Source: an uncultured Methanomethylovorans sp.
Lineage (GTDB): Archaea > Halobacteriota > Methanosarcinia > Methanosarcinales > Methanosarcinaceae
Direction of reading: 5' to 3'
NCBI GenBank assembly: GCA_937968035.1
Contig: CALBTS010000056.1
Coordinates: forward strand, 1 to 8,069
Length of the DNA stretch: 8,069 nucleotides
In this document: positions 6,591-8,069 of the stretch, one piece after another
Layout: each line of letters begins with the position of its first letter
How positions within the stretch are numbered: the first letter of the stretch is position 1
Notes under the pieces: generated by a model
The model's input: the letters and a program-made list of their open reading frames with translations, nothing else
Databases searched by the model: none
Told to the model about the DNA's origin: nothing
Position numbers and translations under genes: made by a program

Positions 6591-7960
6591 TGCCTCTGCA
6601 TAGTTTCTTTTTCTGTTATGACATCAGAGAGTTCTTTGTTCAGCTCTCTGTGAGTGAATTTCTTTGCTTCAGGTCCTACATAGTCAGCAACTTTATCGCC
6701 ATTTCCTATGAGAACATATTTGTAGATCATAAGACCTTCCATGCCCACAGGTCCTCTGGCATGGATCTTGTTAGTGCTTATACCGACTTCCGCTCCTTTA
6801 CCATATCTGAAACCATCGGCAAATCTTGTGGATGCATTTATCATGACGCTGGACGAATCCACAAAGTTAGCGAACTTTTTCTTTTTCTTCTGGTTCTCGG
6901 TAACAATGGCGTCAGTGTGATGTGATCCATATGTATTGATATGCTCAATGGCCTCTTCTATTGAACTCACCAGCTTTATGGAAAGAATAAGGTCGTTGTA
7001 CTCGGTACTCCAATCTTCTTCCACCGCGCGTACCAGATTTTTAATGAAATCTATATGCTCCAGTATCGCAAAGGATCCTTTATCACAACGTAATTCCACA
7101 GCTGCACTGTCCAGCATCTGGGCCATTTTAGGCAGGAACTTCTCCGCAATCCTTTCGTGCACCAATAATGTTTCCATAGCATTGCATACGGCAGCATACT
7201 GCACTTTTGAATCAAAACAGATGGTGTAGGCTTTTGCCAGATCTGCATCCTCATCAACGTATACATGGCAGATCCCGTCGGCATGGCCGAGTACTGATAT
7301 CTTTGTATTGTCCTGAATGAACTTTACGAATGCGTTAGAGCCTCTGGGTATGAGCAGGTCGATATAGGTATCCATTGCCAGGATATCCATTACTTCTTCC
7401 CGCGTTTCCATGAGCTGGAATGCCCCTTTTGGGATCCCTTCCACTTTCTCGACAGCTTCTACCAATATATCGAATATGGCCCTGTTTGAGTTAAGTGCCT
7501 CTCTTCCACCTTTGAAAATGGTGGAATTCCCGCTTTTAAGACAAAGTGCCATGATCTGGGGAACAACATCCGGTCTGGATTCAAATATCACTCCTATCAG
7601 ACCAATTGGACAACTTACCTGATAAAGCTCCAGGCCATTGTCAAGCTCCAGAGAACTCATCGTCCTGCCAACAGGGTCTTCGAGTTTTATTACATCTCTT
7701 ATGCCAGCTATCATGCCATTTATCTTACTGTCGCTGACCTTCAGCCTGTCTACCATTGCCTGGGTAAGTTCACCTTTTCTCTGGGCTTTCTCAGCGACTT
7801 CCAGGTCTCTTATATTAGCTGAAAGTATGGCTTGCCTGTTGATGTCCAGTGCATTTGCCATTTCTTCAAGTGCACGGTTCTTTATATCCGTGCTCACGCT
7901 TGCAAGGGTGATGGATGCTTTTTTAGCTTCTATCACCTTTGCTTCTATCTCTGTTACCAT
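6581..7960 (-). CDS. proA: Glutamate-5-semialdehyde dehydrogenase (gamma-glutamyl phosphate reductase)
   Basis: NADPH-dependent reduction of gamma-glutamyl phosphate to glutamate-5-semialdehyde, which cyclises to pyrroline-5-carboxylate. The 459-residue product belongs to the aldehyde dehydrogenase superfamily. Numbering from the start chosen here, family blocks are KKASITLASVS (13-23), FESRPDVVPQ (126-135), STIFKGGREA (146-155), LLIPRGS (202-208), the catalytic C259 in QYAAVCNAMETLLVH, and ARGPVGMEGLMIYKY (401-415). The frame runs 15 codons further upstream to an ATG at 8005. I chose 7960 for three reasons: AGGTGG is eight bases before it, MVTEIEAKV matches where family members begin, and the only good TATA box is too close to 8005 for that ATG to be in the transcript. 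The charged tail after about residue 430 is somewhat longer than in bacterial ProA (about 417 residues). It is the first gene of the proA-proB operon. Confidence 0.96.
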   Translation of the reverse strand: MVTEIEAKVIEAKKASITLASVSTDIKNRALEEMANALDINRQAILSANIRDLEVAEKAQRKGELTQAMVDRLKVSDSKINGMIAGIRDVIKLEDPVGRTMSSLELDNGLELYQVSCPIGLIGVIFESRPDVVPQIMALCLKSGNSTIFKGGREALNSNRAIFDILVEAVEKVEGIPKGAFQLMETREEVMDILAMDTYIDLLIPRGSNAFVKFIQDNTKISVLGHADGICHVYVDEDADLAKAYTICFDSKVQYAAVCNAMETLLVHERIAEKFLPKMAQMLDSAAVELRCDKGSFAILEHIDFIKNLVRAVEEDWSTEYNDLILSIKLVSSIEEAIEHINTYGSHHTDAIVTENQKKKKKFANFVDSSSVMINASTRFADGFRYGKGAEVGISTNKIHARGPVGMEGLMIYKYVLIGNGDKVADYVGPEAKKFTHRELNKELSDVITEKETMQRQCS

Positions 7961-7968
7961 GGATCGAA

Positions 7969-7974
7969 CCACCT
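7969..7974 (-). promoter_or_regulatory. Ribosome binding site deciding the proA start
   Basis: On the minus strand AGGTGG lies eight bases before the ATG at 7960 and matches the GGAGGTGA core expected from the archaeal 16S 3' end. No comparable site is seen just before the alternative ATG at 8005. Confidence 0.6.
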
Positions 7975-8015
7975 GAGCTTGTTTCTGAAAGAGGGGATGT
8001 ATCATTTATTCAGAC

Positions 8016-8022
8016 TATATAA
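8016..8022 (-). promoter_or_regulatory. Candidate TATA box of the proAB operon
   Basis: The minus strand reads TTATATA here. About 25 bases downstream puts the transcript start near 7992-7994, leaving a leader of about 30 bases before the ATG at 7960. The alternative ATG at 8005 would lie only about 11 bases from the box and so upstream of the expected transcript start. The remaining bases to 8069 show no further gene. Confidence 0.55.
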
Positions 8023-8069
8023 CTACTAACTGATATTGCAATTAGTTCTTAAGCCTTATACTTATCGAT

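Noticed and set aside
6868..6895. Run of lysine codons (five Lys in a row) in proA as a possible frameshift or slippage site
   Set aside because: The frame is intact on both sides, conserved ProA motifs follow in the same frame, and the segment is in a variable region of the family.
248..8005. Absence of TAG stop codons as a sign of pyrrolysine decoding
   Set aside because: The four genes end in TAA or TGA, which fits a methylotrophic methanogen that reads TAG as pyrrolysine, but four stops are far too few to argue from.

Overview
The window looks like methanogenic archaeal DNA, most likely from the Methanosarcinales (Methanolobus or Methanococcoides type). This is an inference from protein character. 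It holds an archaeal-type (class I) CCA-adding enzyme, a secreted papain-like protease fused to NosD-type beta-helix repeats of the kind common in methanogen surface proteins, and AT-rich promoters with archaeal TATA boxes about 25 bases before the expected transcript starts. No rRNA, tRNA, CRISPR array, insertion sequence or phage gene is visible, and I see no defence system.

Layout. Bases 1-45 are not biological: they match an Illumina TruSeq read-2/i7 adapter left on the contig end. Bases 46-247 are AT-rich and mostly non-coding. A tRNA nucleotidyltransferase gene (cca) follows on the minus strand, 248-1609. A 171-base divergent promoter region (1610-1780) separates it from a 1215-codon plus-strand gene (1781-5428). 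That gene encodes an exported C1A cysteine protease with a lectin-like domain and a long right-handed beta-helix. The protease gene converges on a minus-strand proline operon, proA (6581-7960) then proB (5460-6590), which overlap. A hairpin with a T-tract at 5445-5486 lies across the junction and reaches into the end of proB. The proAB promoter is at the right edge of the window.

How the genes work together. ProB phosphorylates glutamate and ProA reduces the gamma-glutamyl phosphate to glutamate semialdehyde, the precursor of proline; proC is not in the window. Cca finishes or repairs tRNA 3' ends. The protease is unrelated to both. It has its own promoter and terminator and looks like an accessory single-gene unit between two housekeeping loci.

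The most striking structure is inside the protease gene. The beta-helix is not a simple 22-residue repeat. It is a higher-order repeat of four coils (22, 23, 22 and 22 residues, 89 residues or 267 bases in total) that keeps exact register over four consecutive copies. An earlier copy lies in front of a segment with missing coils and an extra basic loop, and a partial copy follows. Two start sites are revised here against the longest reading frames: proA to 7960 and cca to 1609.
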